Positions 26,289 to 35,204 of a stretch of DNA of 64,000 nt are shown piece after piece. The translations under genes and the position numbers were made by a program. The stretch lies in contig JAMPAV010000005.1 in NCBI GenBank assembly GCA_023667055.1, positions 22,476 to 86,475 on the forward strand. The letters are read 5' to 3'. This stretch comes from Muribaculum sp. GTDB taxonomy: Bacteria; Bacteroidota; Bacteroidia; Bacteroidales; Muribaculaceae. The notes under the pieces were generated by a model. The model had not been told where the DNA came from. It saw only the letters and a program-made list of their open reading frames with translations, and searched no databases. Position 1 is the first letter of the stretch. Every line of letters starts with the position of its first letter.

Positions 26289-27692
26289 TCAGATGCCTTT
26301 TCTGAGACGTGCGGGGGGTATATTGAGGCGGTCGCGATATTTTGCCACGGTCCTGCGGCTGATGTTGATTCCTGCCTCTTGAAGAGTACGGGTTATTTTT
26401 TCATCGCTGAGTGGACGTTTCTTGTCTTCAGCATCCACAATGCGGCGAATCTCAGCCTCAACCTTGCGATTGGTCAGGGCATCGGAGTCGTCTTCGGCAG
26501 AATTGTCGCCCACAGTATCACTGAAAAAGAAACGCAGAGGGAGTATTCCCCATGGTAGAGCTACGTATTTATTTGTCGTGCACCGTGATATGACAGAGGC
26601 ATCTTGTCCTGTCATGGCTTCGATATCCTTTATCATCATGGGTCGCAGCCGATATATGTCTTCGGTGTCGAAATATTCTCTCTGGATCTTAACAATAGCT
26701 GTGACTACCGACAATATGGCCTCTTGGCGCATTCGTAGTGATTTCAGAAATTCTTTTGCATCATTGTGCCGGTTCAGGATAAATTCGCGGTCTGGGTTTT
26801 CCTTGTTGCGCTTGGCACGTCGGTCCATCTCACGCTCCGCATTGGAAAAAGAATCACTTATCCTAAGTTCGGGAATATGATTGTTGAGTGTGATCAACGG
26901 TTCTTTGCCAGACGTGTCAATAATTACGTCGGGTATTATAGTGTTGGTTCCTATGGGCGTGGACTCAACGGAGGCCCCGGGTTTGGGATTGAGTCCCTTT
27001 ATCAATTCCATAGCTGCAGCCACCCTTGCTTGAGATATTTTAAGTCTCGACACCAGAAGGTGAGTGTGAAGCATTGAGAAAGCCTCATATTGCTCGTTAA
27101 GAATGCGTATGGCGTCGTCACGTTGCTGTGAGGCGGGTAGATATTTAAGCTGCAGGGTAAGGCAATCGGCAAGAGATATCGCCCCTATGCCATGAGGCTC
27201 AAGTGTACGCACGGTTTCAAAAGCCTTGTCCATGACAGATTGTGGCAAGTCGATACCTTCTGAAAATGCCAAATCATTGACTAAGTATGCAGGGTCACGC
27301 TGGAGACGACCGTTTGGATCCAGGTTTCCCACAATGAATTTTGCAGCCGTGAGCACTTCCGGTGTCAGATTCATTTCCCCCAACTGTGTGAGCAAGGAAT
27401 CGTAGAGCGAAGGTGAGGAATCGGCCATGGGAAGTTCGGAGTAATCTTCTGAAGATGATCGGTTTCCATGAATAATCCATCTTGATTCCGAGGGAGTCAG
27501 GGTATCTCCGCCGACGGAATATGTGTCAGGATCGATGGCTTCCAGGGCCGGATTCGCCTCCATCTCGCGTTGCACCTCTTCGTCAAGTTCCGGTGCCGAC
27601 ATATCGAGCATCCTCACAAAGCGTAGCTGTTGCTGAGTGAGGCGTTGGGTGATTCGTTGCTCTGTGGCCAGATGTTGCGTGTTTTTATCCAT
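26289..27692 (-). CDS. rpoN: RNA polymerase sigma-54 factor
   Basis: 467 residues. The N-terminal activator-binding region is glutamine/leucine-rich (ATEQRITQRLTQQQLRFVRML), the core-binding domain follows (LPQSVMDKAFETVRTLEPHGIGA, SLADCLTLQL), and DNA-binding helices with YVALPWGILPLRFFF and the RpoN box (ISRRTVAKYRDRLNIPPA) lie at the C-terminus. Sigma-54 directs transcription from -24/-12 promoters and needs an AAA+ activator; none is encoded here. A -7 box lies just four bases before its ATG, so the transcript may be leaderless. It diverges from the MATE gene. Confidence 0.95.
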   Translation of the reverse strand: MDKNTQHLATEQRITQRLTQQQLRFVRMLDMSAPELDEEVQREMEANPALEAIDPDTYSVGGDTLTPSESRWIIHGNRSSSEDYSELPMADSSPSLYDSLLTQLGEMNLTPEVLTAAKFIVGNLDPNGRLQRDPAYLVNDLAFSEGIDLPQSVMDKAFETVRTLEPHGIGAISLADCLTLQLKYLPASQQRDDAIRILNEQYEAFSMLHTHLLVSRLKISQARVAAAMELIKGLNPKPGASVESTPIGTNTIIPDVIIDTSGKEPLITLNNHIPELRISDSFSNAEREMDRRAKRNKENPDREFILNRHNDAKEFLKSLRMRQEAILSVVTAIVKIQREYFDTEDIYRLRPMMIKDIEAMTGQDASVISRCTTNKYVALPWGILPLRFFFSDTVGDNSAEDDSDALTNRKVEAEIRRIVDAEDKKRPLSDEKITRTLQEAGINISRRTVAKYRDRLNIPPARLRKGI

Positions 27693-27695
27693 ATT

Positions 27696-27704
27696 GCAAA
27701 ATTA
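27696..27704 (-). promoter_or_regulatory. -7 box (TAATTTTGC) directly before rpoN
   Basis: TAnnTTTG match on the minus strand ending four bases from the rpoN ATG (27692), the same geometry as at sufB. No clear -33 TTG at the expected spacing. If used, transcription starts at or within the start codon. Confidence 0.38.
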
Positions 27705-27760
27705 CAAAATAACCACCATAAATAAAAACATTCGTTGGAAAATCCTTGTTACATCAATGT

Positions 27761-29137
27761 ATGAAATTTCAAAATCCCAAATCATCTATCCAAGACTCCA
27801 TGGGGGAGTACAGAATATTGATAAGACTCGGTCTTCCAGTGATGGCCACTCAAATCGGTATAATACTTGTGGCATTTGCCGACACGGCCATGGTGGGTGC
27901 ATACGGTGTGGACCAGCTTGCAGCGGCAGCGTTTGTCAATTCCCTCTTCATGATTCCCACAGTGATGCAGATTGGTTTCGCTTCAGGAATCACGCCCCTC
28001 ACAGGGGCACTCTTCGGTAGAAAAGATTCAGGAGGAGTGGGTAAAACTTTTCGCGCCGGGCTCGAGACCAACAGTATGCTGTCTGTTGGCCTTATTTTAA
28101 TTATGGGTTTGCTTTATTTTTTTCTTGACAAGTTTGGCCAACCTGAGGATTTACTTCCTTTAATACGGGAATACTATCTGATTATATTGGCGTCATTATT
28201 TCCAATGGCAGTGTTCAATTGTTCCCAACAGACAGCAAATGCACTGACTGATACGGCATCGCCAATGTGGATAATACTTATTTCAAATTTGGTTAATATA
28301 ATTGGCAATTATTTGTTGATTTTCGGTAAATTCGGATGTCCCGAACTTGGGCTGAATGGTGCCGGACTTTCGACTCTCTCGGCAAGATGGCTGTCTGCGG
28401 TGGGAATTTTGTTCGTGTTCGGACTCACAAAGCGTTATGCCCCATATATGAAGGGAACTTTAGGCATAGGTCAAGTGGGGAAAATACGTCGGCAGGTTTG
28501 GTCCATATCCTGGCCGATGATGGTGCAGTCGGGTTTTGAGGTGGCTCTTTGGTCGCTCGGAGCCGTAGTGTGTGGATGGTTTGGCAAGATTCAGCTTGCA
28601 GCCTATCAGGTGATAAATACAATTTCGCAACTTGGATTCATGATATTCCTGAGTTTCGGTGTGGCTGTCTGCATTCGTTCCGCCAACTGTACAGGCAGAG
28701 GGGATTCTGTAGGTGTGAGACGTGCCACTATGGCAGGGATTCATCTGAATTTAGTGTTGGCGACAATTGCTTCTCTTGTGTTTTTCTTTTTAGGACCGGA
28801 ACTCGTGGCGTTTTTCACTCCGGACCGCAATGTGATTGAATCAGCACGTCTGTTGATACTCCCATTGGTGCTATATCAATATGGAGACGCGTCACAGTTG
28901 ACTTTCGCCAACAGTGTGAGGGGAATGGGTAATGCCAGACCGTTCCTTTGGGTAGCACTAATTGCCTATCTATTGATTGGCGTTCCTGCATTGTTCGGGC
29001 TTGCCAAAGGATTTGAACTTGGCAATGTCGGAGTTTATTACAGTTTCTCCTTTGCCTTATTCTCAGCTGCGTTCATTCTCTATCTGGCCTATAAAAAGAC
29101 ACTGGGCAATCTTCAAGAAAAATCTCATAACAATTGA
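27761..29137 (+). CDS. MATE-family multidrug efflux transporter
   Basis: About 458 residues and twelve membrane helices. ILIRLGLPVMATQIGIILVAFADTAMVGAYG and the repeat half VWSISWPMMVQSGFEVALWSLGAVVCGWFG are the pseudo-symmetrical signatures of MATE pumps, with the AAAAFVNSLFM helix typical of NorM/DinF-like members. They export cationic drugs or metabolites in exchange for Na+ or H+. The frame opens at a TTG (27746); I use the first ATG (27761), but the ATG at 27800 (MGEYRILIRLGLP) matches the usual family N-terminus equally well. Neighbouring genes give no clue to the substrate. Confidence 0.9.
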   Translation: MKFQNPKSSIQDSMGEYRILIRLGLPVMATQIGIILVAFADTAMVGAYGVDQLAAAAFVNSLFMIPTVMQIGFASGITPLTGALFGRKDSGGVGKTFRAGLETNSMLSVGLILIMGLLYFFLDKFGQPEDLLPLIREYYLIILASLFPMAVFNCSQQTANALTDTASPMWIILISNLVNIIGNYLLIFGKFGCPELGLNGAGLSTLSARWLSAVGILFVFGLTKRYAPYMKGTLGIGQVGKIRRQVWSISWPMMVQSGFEVALWSLGAVVCGWFGKIQLAAYQVINTISQLGFMIFLSFGVAVCIRSANCTGRGDSVGVRRATMAGIHLNLVLATIASLVFFFLGPELVAFFTPDRNVIESARLLILPLVLYQYGDASQLTFANSVRGMGNARPFLWVALIAYLLIGVPALFGLAKGFELGNVGVYYSFSFALFSAAFILYLAYKKTLGNLQEKSHNN

Positions 29138-29165
29138 TATTTGCAAGTCGAAACTTGGTTTTTTA

Positions 29166-29198
29166 TTTGCATTTAAGATTTTTTTTTCCTAACTTTGC
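29166..29198 (+). promoter_or_regulatory. Bacteroidetes-type promoter for the SurA/PpiD-like gene
   Basis: TTTG at 29166-29169, 20-21 base spacer rich in T, TAACTTTGC at 29190-29198. It lies after the MATE stop and would give a ~95-base leader before the ATG at 29297. It overlaps the in-frame upstream start candidate at 29195 and so rules that out. Confidence 0.6.
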
Positions 29199-29296
29199 AA
29201 GATAAAAGCCCTCCTTTGGGTAGGCCTGCTCCGGATTTTTATGAGTTCGGAAATTTGTTTTGTATAATAATCAATTACTTACAGTATAATTTAATA

Positions 29297-31438
29297 ATGG
29301 CAACTTTAGAGAAAATCAGAAGCAAATCTGTCCTGCTGATTGTAATTATCGGCGTGGCGCTTCTCGCTTTCATCATCGGCGATGCGCTGACCAACAGCCG
29401 TAACCTTTTTGGTGACCACAATACAGTCGCTAAAATCGGCAACAAAAAAATCGAATATACAGAATACCAGCGTAAACGCGAGGAGCTAAACCAGCAATTG
29501 GAACAGCTGCGTCAGGCAAATCCCCAGCAATATGCCAACTTCGACACCCAAATTCTTGGCCAAATGGCAGTGGAGCAACTCGTAAGTGAAAGACTTCTCG
29601 ATGATGCTGTCAAGAATCTTGGTATTGAATCAAGTCCCGAACAATTACGTTTTTATGTTCTTGATAATCCTATCAATCGTGAGGGTATGACAAATATCAT
29701 TCAAGGACTTAACAGTGCCGGATTTAGCGTGCAGACCCCCGCGCAGGCATACGAAATAATATTCAACCCCAAACGCAATGGAATGTCGGAAGAACAAGCG
29801 AAACCATTTCAGAATGCTTGGGTTGCAATGGAAGAAGAGACAAAGCAGCTTATCAAGCGTCAGAAATACCAGCAGCTTCTTTCCGGGACAGTTAAAGCCA
29901 ATGATTTAGACAAGAAGGCACTTTATAATGATTATGTTGCCACCAACGATATATCTCTCGTGTTCCGTCCGTACGGAACCCTCGATGAGAAAAAATATCC
30001 TGTCAGCGATGCGGAGATTAATGAGGCATATACAGAAGAAAAGGCCATGTATGAGATTTACGAACCCACAAAAGAGGTTTCTTTCATCGCCATACCAGTT
30101 GCTGCTTCAGATGCTGACAAAGCCGCTGCAAAGAAGCTTGCACAAGACGTGCTTGCTGCTCTGAATGATTCACTTGGAGGTTCCCTTCCCCAGAATCTTA
30201 AAAAGGAGGGAGTGGTGTCTTCCCGCAGCACATTGCGTGCAGCTGATCTTCGTGCGGGATCTGTTAAGGATTTCGTAACATCAGCCGTAGCCGGTGAGGT
30301 AAAACTCGTGACAGAGAATCTCCGTGGATTTGATATCGTAAAGATGGGGAAACGCACCTTCGAAGTCGATTCAATTCAACTCAATATAGTGCAGGTGGCA
30401 GGCGACAAACTGCCGTCCAAGGTTGCCGCAAGCCTTAATGCGGGTCTGCCTATCGACAGTCTCGGCAAATCTTTCTCCACCGACAGTGTGTTTGCTCAGA
30501 AAGAACAGTGGATTCCGCTATACTCAGCTGCCGGTGCCACCAATGCTCTCTCAGCCTCACAACTCGATACGCTTCGTGCATCCAACGGCAAGTATGTGGC
30601 AGTCATGACATCTCCTCAGGCATCTGTCCTTGCAAAGGTAGTAAAACAAAACTCTCCGGTAGAGGTTGTAGAGTTTGAGGAATTCAATTATCAGCTCAAT
30701 CCTTCTGTCAAGACGGTAAATGATGAAGTGGCGAAACTTGAAGCTTATATAGAAAAGAACAACACATCTGAACTCTTCAACAAGAATGCCGCTGCAAATG
30801 GATATAATGTACAGAATTTTCAGTTTACTCAATCCACACCGGCTGTTCCACGTATGGCAGGATACAATCAGTACTTCCCGGATTCACGCCAAGTTGTGGC
30901 TTGGGTGATGATGAATGGTAAACCCGGACAGGTGAGCCGTATATATGAATCCAAGGACGCTGCCAATCCAATGCTTTATGTGGCTGCCGTGGATGCCGCA
31001 TACGAGGATTACGTGCCGGTGGGCAATGCCGATGTGAAAACCTACCTTACAAACAAGGTACGCCGTCAGAAAGCAGGCAAGGAACTCGTGGAGCAATATA
31101 AGAAGGCCGGTAACGACATAGAGTCAGTAGCCAAGGCTATGGGTGTGTCAACCCGCTCTCTTCCTGAGTTCAGAATGGGCAGAGGTATGGGCGTAAATGA
31201 TGCCAAGGTTCTTGGCCAGATCGCCGGTGCGAAGGCTGATAAGAAACTCGTGGTGGTATCCGGCGATGACGGTGTGTATGCATACGTTGTGAATGCTTCG
31301 GGAAAGTCAGACATGCCGTATAACGAGGCCAACTATCAGCAACAATACTTTCAGCTCATCAATCCGAACTTCGACCAGATGCTCAGAGGTTCTGACAAAC
31401 TTCAGAACAGCAGTTACAAGTTTGAACAGAACGATTAA
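29297..31438 (+). CDS. SurA/PpiD-like periplasmic foldase (peptidyl-prolyl isomerase family)
   Basis: 713 residues from MATLEKIRSKSVLLIVIIGVA, which holds an uncleaved N-terminal membrane anchor as in PpiD. Then comes the SurA N-terminal chaperone fold (VAKIGNKKIEYTEYQRKREELNQQ, QMAVEQLVSERLLDDAVKNLGI). A parvulin-like middle region is weak (VSDAEINEAYTEEKAMYEI, KEVSFIAIPV) and I cannot point to intact active-site residues, so chaperone rather than isomerase activity is the safer inference. It assists folding of outer-membrane and periplasmic proteins. Followed by a strong hairpin terminator. Confidence 0.85.
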   Translation: MATLEKIRSKSVLLIVIIGVALLAFIIGDALTNSRNLFGDHNTVAKIGNKKIEYTEYQRKREELNQQLEQLRQANPQQYANFDTQILGQMAVEQLVSERLLDDAVKNLGIESSPEQLRFYVLDNPINREGMTNIIQGLNSAGFSVQTPAQAYEIIFNPKRNGMSEEQAKPFQNAWVAMEEETKQLIKRQKYQQLLSGTVKANDLDKKALYNDYVATNDISLVFRPYGTLDEKKYPVSDAEINEAYTEEKAMYEIYEPTKEVSFIAIPVAASDADKAAAKKLAQDVLAALNDSLGGSLPQNLKKEGVVSSRSTLRAADLRAGSVKDFVTSAVAGEVKLVTENLRGFDIVKMGKRTFEVDSIQLNIVQVAGDKLPSKVAASLNAGLPIDSLGKSFSTDSVFAQKEQWIPLYSAAGATNALSASQLDTLRASNGKYVAVMTSPQASVLAKVVKQNSPVEVVEFEEFNYQLNPSVKTVNDEVAKLEAYIEKNNTSELFNKNAAANGYNVQNFQFTQSTPAVPRMAGYNQYFPDSRQVVAWVMMNGKPGQVSRIYESKDAANPMLYVAAVDAAYEDYVPVGNADVKTYLTNKVRRQKAGKELVEQYKKAGNDIESVAKAMGVSTRSLPEFRMGRGMGVNDAKVLGQIAGAKADKKLVVVSGDDGVYAYVVNASGKSDMPYNEANYQQQYFQLINPNFDQMLRGSDKLQNSSYKFEQND

Positions 31439-31461
31439 ATCATAAGTATTATACCATCCCT

Positions 31462-31493
31462 CGAGGGTCATCTCCGCATGGCGATGACCCTCG
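31462..31493 (+). terminator. Hairpin terminator after the SurA/PpiD-like gene
   Basis: 11-bp perfect stem CGAGGGTCATC/GATGACCCTCG with a 10-base loop, 24 bases after the stop codon. The following T tract is short (TTGTAGTT), so termination may be partial and read into rlmN. Confidence 0.7.
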
Positions 31494-31532
31494 TTGTAGT
31501 TATGCAAAATCTAAATTAGAACAACGATACAG

Positions 31533-32567
31533 ATGGAATCCTTAATAGGTATGACACTCCAAGAATTGGAGGGTGTAGTTAAGTCAGGTGGAATGCCTCG
31601 TTTTGTTGCGAAGCAGATTGCGGATTGGATATATTCAAAACGTGTGACATCCTTTGATGAGATGATAAACATATCCAAAAAGAATCAGACATGGCTCGCC
31701 GAAAATTATGTAATAGGACGATTCAAGCCTGTGAAGTCATCAAAGTCGCAAGATGGGACTATAAAGTATCTTTTCGACGTTGGTGGCGGAAACCGCGTGG
31801 AATCGGTTATGATTCCGGATAAGGACCGGGCAACTCTTTGTGTGAGTTCGCAGGTCGGATGCAAGATGAACTGCTATTTTTGCGCTACCGGTAAACTTGG
31901 GTTCAAGGCGAATCTTACGTCGGCGCAAATAATGAACCAGATATTGTCAATGCCTATAAGGCAAAACAATTCATCTGTAGCGGAGAAAGGCGACCTAACA
32001 AATATAGTGTTTATGGGTATGGGAGAGCCTCTTGACAATGCTTCGGAAGTGTTGAAAGTGATAGAAATTCTTACATCACCATGGGGGCTTGCCTGGAGTC
32101 CGAAACGTATTACTGTCTCTACGGTCGGTAAGTTGCCTCAGTTGAAGGAGCTTCTTGACAAAACCAGTGTGCATATAGCCATAAGTGTTCATACGGCAGA
32201 CATGGCACAGCGCGAATCCATGATGCCGGCACAAAAAGCGTTCCCCCTCCAGACTGTGATGAAGATACTCAAGCCGTATGATTTTTCCGGACAGAGACGG
32301 TTGTCATTGGAATATATAATGTGGCGTGGTGTCAATGATGATGTGGCGCATGCCAACATGCTCGTAAGACTTATAGACGGAATGGATTGTAGGGTTAACC
32401 TGATTCGTTTTCATAAGGTGCCGGGCGTGGATCTTTATCCGGCAAGCGACGAGAGAATGCAAATGTTCAGAAACATTCTCAATGAGCATGGTGTGACGGC
32501 AACGATCAGAGCATCCCGAGGTGAGGACATTGATGCTGCTTGCGGTATGCTTGCGGCTAAAAAATAG
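31533..32567 (+). CDS. rlmN: Dual-specificity 23S rRNA/tRNA adenine-C2 methyltransferase RlmN
   Basis: 344 residues. Radical-SAM enzyme that methylates C2 of A2503 in 23S rRNA and A37 in some tRNAs. The CxxxCxxC cluster motif is CKMNCYFC, preceded by LCVSSQVG. MGMGEPLDN, ITVSTVG and the resolving cysteine near the C-terminus (DIDAACGMLAAKK) are present. The N-terminal accessory domain (MTLQELEGVVKSGGMPRFVAKQIADWIY) is intact. It is followed by an intrinsic terminator. Confidence 0.95.
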   Translation: MESLIGMTLQELEGVVKSGGMPRFVAKQIADWIYSKRVTSFDEMINISKKNQTWLAENYVIGRFKPVKSSKSQDGTIKYLFDVGGGNRVESVMIPDKDRATLCVSSQVGCKMNCYFCATGKLGFKANLTSAQIMNQILSMPIRQNNSSVAEKGDLTNIVFMGMGEPLDNASEVLKVIEILTSPWGLAWSPKRITVSTVGKLPQLKELLDKTSVHIAISVHTADMAQRESMMPAQKAFPLQTVMKILKPYDFSGQRRLSLEYIMWRGVNDDVAHANMLVRLIDGMDCRVNLIRFHKVPGVDLYPASDERMQMFRNILNEHGVTATIRASRGEDIDAACGMLAAKK

Positions 32568-32621
32568 GAGTTTTTGACCAAATTATTCTGCAATCGGAAG
32601 ACCTTTGTCATGAATCCAATC

Positions 32622-32649
32622 AAAAAGTTTGCTCATGCAAACTTTTTTT
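32622..32649 (+). terminator. Intrinsic terminator after rlmN
   Basis: AAAAAGTTTGC, loop TCAT, GCAAACTTTTTTT: an 11-bp stem with a four-base loop and a seven-base T run, starting 55 bases after the rlmN stop. The A run on the other side makes it formally bidirectional. Confidence 0.88.
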
Positions 32650-32667
32650 ATTAATTTTGAAGGCTAT

Positions 32668-32676
32668 TATGTTTGC
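32668..32676 (+). promoter_or_regulatory. -7 box (TATGTTTGC) before pdxA
   Basis: TAnnTTTG match directly downstream of the rlmN terminator, giving a ~25-base leader before the pdxA ATG at 32708. No clear -33 TTG is seen, but the position between terminator and gene supports it as the start of the pdxA-lipid cluster transcript. Confidence 0.5.
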
Positions 32677-32707
32677 AAGAATCAATGGTTGACTAAATTA
32701 AGATACG

Positions 32708-33778
32708 ATGCGCAATGATATAAGAGTGGGTATCACCCACGGAGATTTCAACGGAATAGGCTACGAGGTGATTGTAAAGGCACTGAGTGATGAGGAAATA
32801 GCCGGAATATGCACTCCGGTGATTTTCGGAAGTCCCGAACTGCTTAATCAGACACGCAAGGATCTGCATCTGGATAATTTCAGATTCAGTCCGGTGCGTT
32901 CGGCTGCTGATGCCTTCACAGGGAAAATAAACATAGTGAATGTGTGCCGAAGCGGACTGGAAATGACTCCCGGCTATCCATCGCAGGAGGCAGGTGAGGC
33001 TGCTGTGGCAGCTCTTGATGCAGCATGTGAAGCACTTGTGAACGGTGATATAGACTTTCTTGTGACGGCTCCGATAAACAAGAAAACCGCGTATAGCGAT
33101 AAATTCCCATTTCCCGGGCACACAGAGTATCTTGAAAATAAAATCGGAGGGGAAAACTCCCGGGCAACTATGATACTCTTTGATGACTACATCAGAGTTG
33201 CTCTTGTGTCAACCCACAAGGCACTCAAGGATGTTCCGGTTGCAATAACAAAGGAATCGGTAAAGGAGAAAATCATGAGCCTTGACGCGGCCCTTCGTCA
33301 GGATTTCAGATTGGATAAGCCCCGTATCGCAGTGCTTTCTCTAAATCCTCATAACGGAGACAACGGACTTCTCGGTGATGAGGAATCTCGGGAGATAATT
33401 CCTGCTATTGAGGAAAGTATCAAAGAAGGAATATTGGCTTTCGGTCCATTTGCTGCGGATGGTTTCTTCGGTACCTCTGACTATCTGAAATATGATGGTA
33501 TTGTGGCTATGTATCATGATCAGGGCCTTGCTCCTTTTAAGGCACTTGCCAAAGAATATGGAGTGAATTATACAGCAGGACTCCCGTATGTGCGTACAAG
33601 CCCAGACCATGGCACAGGGTATAATATAGCGGGTAAAAACATGGCGGATCCCACATCAATGCGTCAGGCTATCTACCATGGTATAGACTTGACCAGAAAC
33701 AGAAGGATGCATGCAGAAGCGGTCTCCAACCCTCTTCCGAAAGTAAAAGCAGAGAGGAGACCTAAGGTTGAAGAATAA
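32708..33778 (+). CDS. pdxA: 4-Hydroxythreonine-4-phosphate dehydrogenase
   Basis: 356 residues. NAD enzyme of the DXP-dependent vitamin B6 pathway. RVGITHGDFNGIGYEVIVKAL is the family start, VTAPINKKT and FPGHTEYLE hold substrate contacts, and the metal-binding histidines lie in STHKAL and AMYHDQGLAPFKAL. NYTAGLPYVRTSPDHGTGYNIAGK is diagnostic. It carries a ~20-residue basic tail (PKVKAERRPKVEE) beyond the family's usual end. The ATP-grasp gene starts 36 bases downstream, so pdxA may share a transcript with the lipid cluster. Confidence 0.95.
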   Translation: MRNDIRVGITHGDFNGIGYEVIVKALSDEEIAGICTPVIFGSPELLNQTRKDLHLDNFRFSPVRSAADAFTGKINIVNVCRSGLEMTPGYPSQEAGEAAVAALDAACEALVNGDIDFLVTAPINKKTAYSDKFPFPGHTEYLENKIGGENSRATMILFDDYIRVALVSTHKALKDVPVAITKESVKEKIMSLDAALRQDFRLDKPRIAVLSLNPHNGDNGLLGDEESREIIPAIEESIKEGILAFGPFAADGFFGTSDYLKYDGIVAMYHDQGLAPFKALAKEYGVNYTAGLPYVRTSPDHGTGYNIAGKNMADPTSMRQAIYHGIDLTRNRRMHAEAVSNPLPKVKAERRPKVEE

Positions 33779-33814
33779 GATTCGCATTCACTTTTATAGA
33801 ACATAGACCTGAAT

Positions 33815-34672
33815 ATGGCGGATATAAAAATAGCGGCAATTTTGAGAGATGGCATATTCTCGCCCAACCACATCGCAAGCGATGCGGCTATTCTTCATGA
33901 AGTTGTGGCAGAAATCCGTAAAAAAGGGTTTCAGGTAAAGGTTTATAATGAAAGAGAGTTTGTGGGTACAGAAATTAAAGAGGAAATTATTCTTGCAATG
34001 TGCCGTGGACAGCGGACAGTGGAAAAACTGCAGGCTCTTGAGGATGCTGGAAAAATTGTGGTCAATTCCGGATATGGAATAGAAAACTGCATAAGGATGT
34101 TCATGGTCAGGCTGCTTAAGGATGCAGGGGTGTTGCTGCCTGAAACTTTGGTAGTTGAGACTGATGTGGATGTACGTAAGAAACTAAATGAGGAAGGATT
34201 TGATTCTTCCTGGGTGAAGATAGCCGACGACCATCTGCACCATCTGGAGGATGTGTGTCGATGCCGTCATGCTGATGAGGTGCAGGAAATCTTGCATGAG
34301 TTTTTCTTCCGAAAAATCAGGAAAGCGGCAATAAGCAAAAACGTAGTTGGAGAAATGATGAGATTCTATGGAGTCGCATCGGTGGGATGGTTTCATTGCT
34401 TTATGCCTTATGGCAATAGTGAAAACGAAGATGAAGAGTATCGTAAAAGTCTTATCGAGAAGGCAAGAAGTGTCAGTCTGAAAGCGGCGGAAGCACTTGG
34501 GGTTGATGTCTATGGGGGAGATATGGCTATTACTCCGGAGGGGGAGTGTGTGGTCGTAAATTTTGATGATTGGCCAAGCTTTGCCCCTATACGCAAGGAA
34601 GCATCTAAAATGATAGCAAAATCAGTGCTGTCTCGTGCAAGAAAACTTTTATCAATCAGAAAAAGATCATGA
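33815..34672 (+). CDS. ATP-grasp-like protein at the head of the lipid head-group cluster
   Basis: 285 residues, soluble, no signal peptide. The N-terminus (IKIAAILRDGIFSPNHIASDAAILHEVV) resembles a pre-ATP-grasp domain. NSGYGIENCIRMFMVRLLKDAGVLLPETLVV, SWVKIADDHLHH and the C-terminal GVDVYGGDMAITPEGECVVVNFDDWPSFAPIRKEASKMIA resemble the nucleotide and metal-binding ends of ATP-grasp ligases/kinases (D and N of the last strand). I do not recognise a named family. Its stop overlaps the PgpA-like start (ATGA), so it is coupled to the lipid genes. It occupies the place where Bacteroides loci carry myo-inositol-phosphate synthase. The ATP-grasp fold includes inositol-phosphate kinases, but no function is claimed. 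Confidence 0.6.
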   Translation: MADIKIAAILRDGIFSPNHIASDAAILHEVVAEIRKKGFQVKVYNEREFVGTEIKEEIILAMCRGQRTVEKLQALEDAGKIVVNSGYGIENCIRMFMVRLLKDAGVLLPETLVVETDVDVRKKLNEEGFDSSWVKIADDHLHHLEDVCRCRHADEVQEILHEFFFRKIRKAAISKNVVGEMMRFYGVASVGWFHCFMPYGNSENEDEEYRKSLIEKARSVSLKAAEALGVDVYGGDMAITPEGECVVVNFDDWPSFAPIRKEASKMIAKSVLSRARKLLSIRKRS

Positions 34673-35181
34673 AATCAAGAAGACCAATACCTATTACAGA
34701 TGAGAAGTTTCCATTCTTCCCAAAGATGATAGCCACGTCCTTTGGTGCCGGTTTTCTGCCGGTGGCACCTGGTACATGGGGGGCAATTGTAGCGGTGTTG
34801 CTTTGGCTTCCGTTATATATATGGTGTCCGGGCACTCCTGCCCTGATTGCTACAGTCGTCGGCATCCTTTTCTTTGCGTTAGCCGGAACCTGGGCGAGCA
34901 GTGTCTCTGAAAAATACTGGGGAAAGGACCCGGTAGTGGCATGTGTGGATGAGACAGTGGGCCAGTTGATATCAATGCTGCCTCTTTGTGGCGGACCTGA
35001 GGTTGCGCCTTGGTGGCTTGTGGTCCTCTCATTGGCTCTTTTCAGATTTTTTGATATTTTCAAGCCACTTGGAATAAGAAAACTGGAAAAACTACCCGGG
35101 GGCATCGGTATGATGGCCGATGATGTGTTAGCCGCAATTTATGCAGCTGTAATAGTAACGCTTGTGCTCCGGATGATATAA
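34669..35181 (+). CDS. PgpA-family lipid phosphatase
   Basis: 170 residues, four or so membrane helices. Motifs of phosphatidylglycerophosphatase A are intact: GAGFLPVAPGTWGA, CVDETVGQLISM and FRFFDIFKPLGIRKLEKLPGGIGMMADDVLAAIYA (acidic metal-binding residues). PgpA enzymes remove the head-group phosphate of PGP. In the B. thetaiotaomicron inositol-lipid locus a homologue in the same relative position dephosphorylates phosphatidylinositol phosphate, so the substrate here may be PIP rather than PGP; that is inference from gene order. Overlaps the ATP-grasp gene; GtrA follows after 23 bases. Confidence 0.88.
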   Translation: MKSRRPIPITDEKFPFFPKMIATSFGAGFLPVAPGTWGAIVAVLLWLPLYIWCPGTPALIATVVGILFFALAGTWASSVSEKYWGKDPVVACVDETVGQLISMLPLCGGPEVAPWWLVVLSLALFRFFDIFKPLGIRKLEKLPGGIGMMADDVLAAIYAAVIVTLVLRMI

Positions 35182-35204
35182 ATAATTTCGAAACTAACTG
35201 AACC

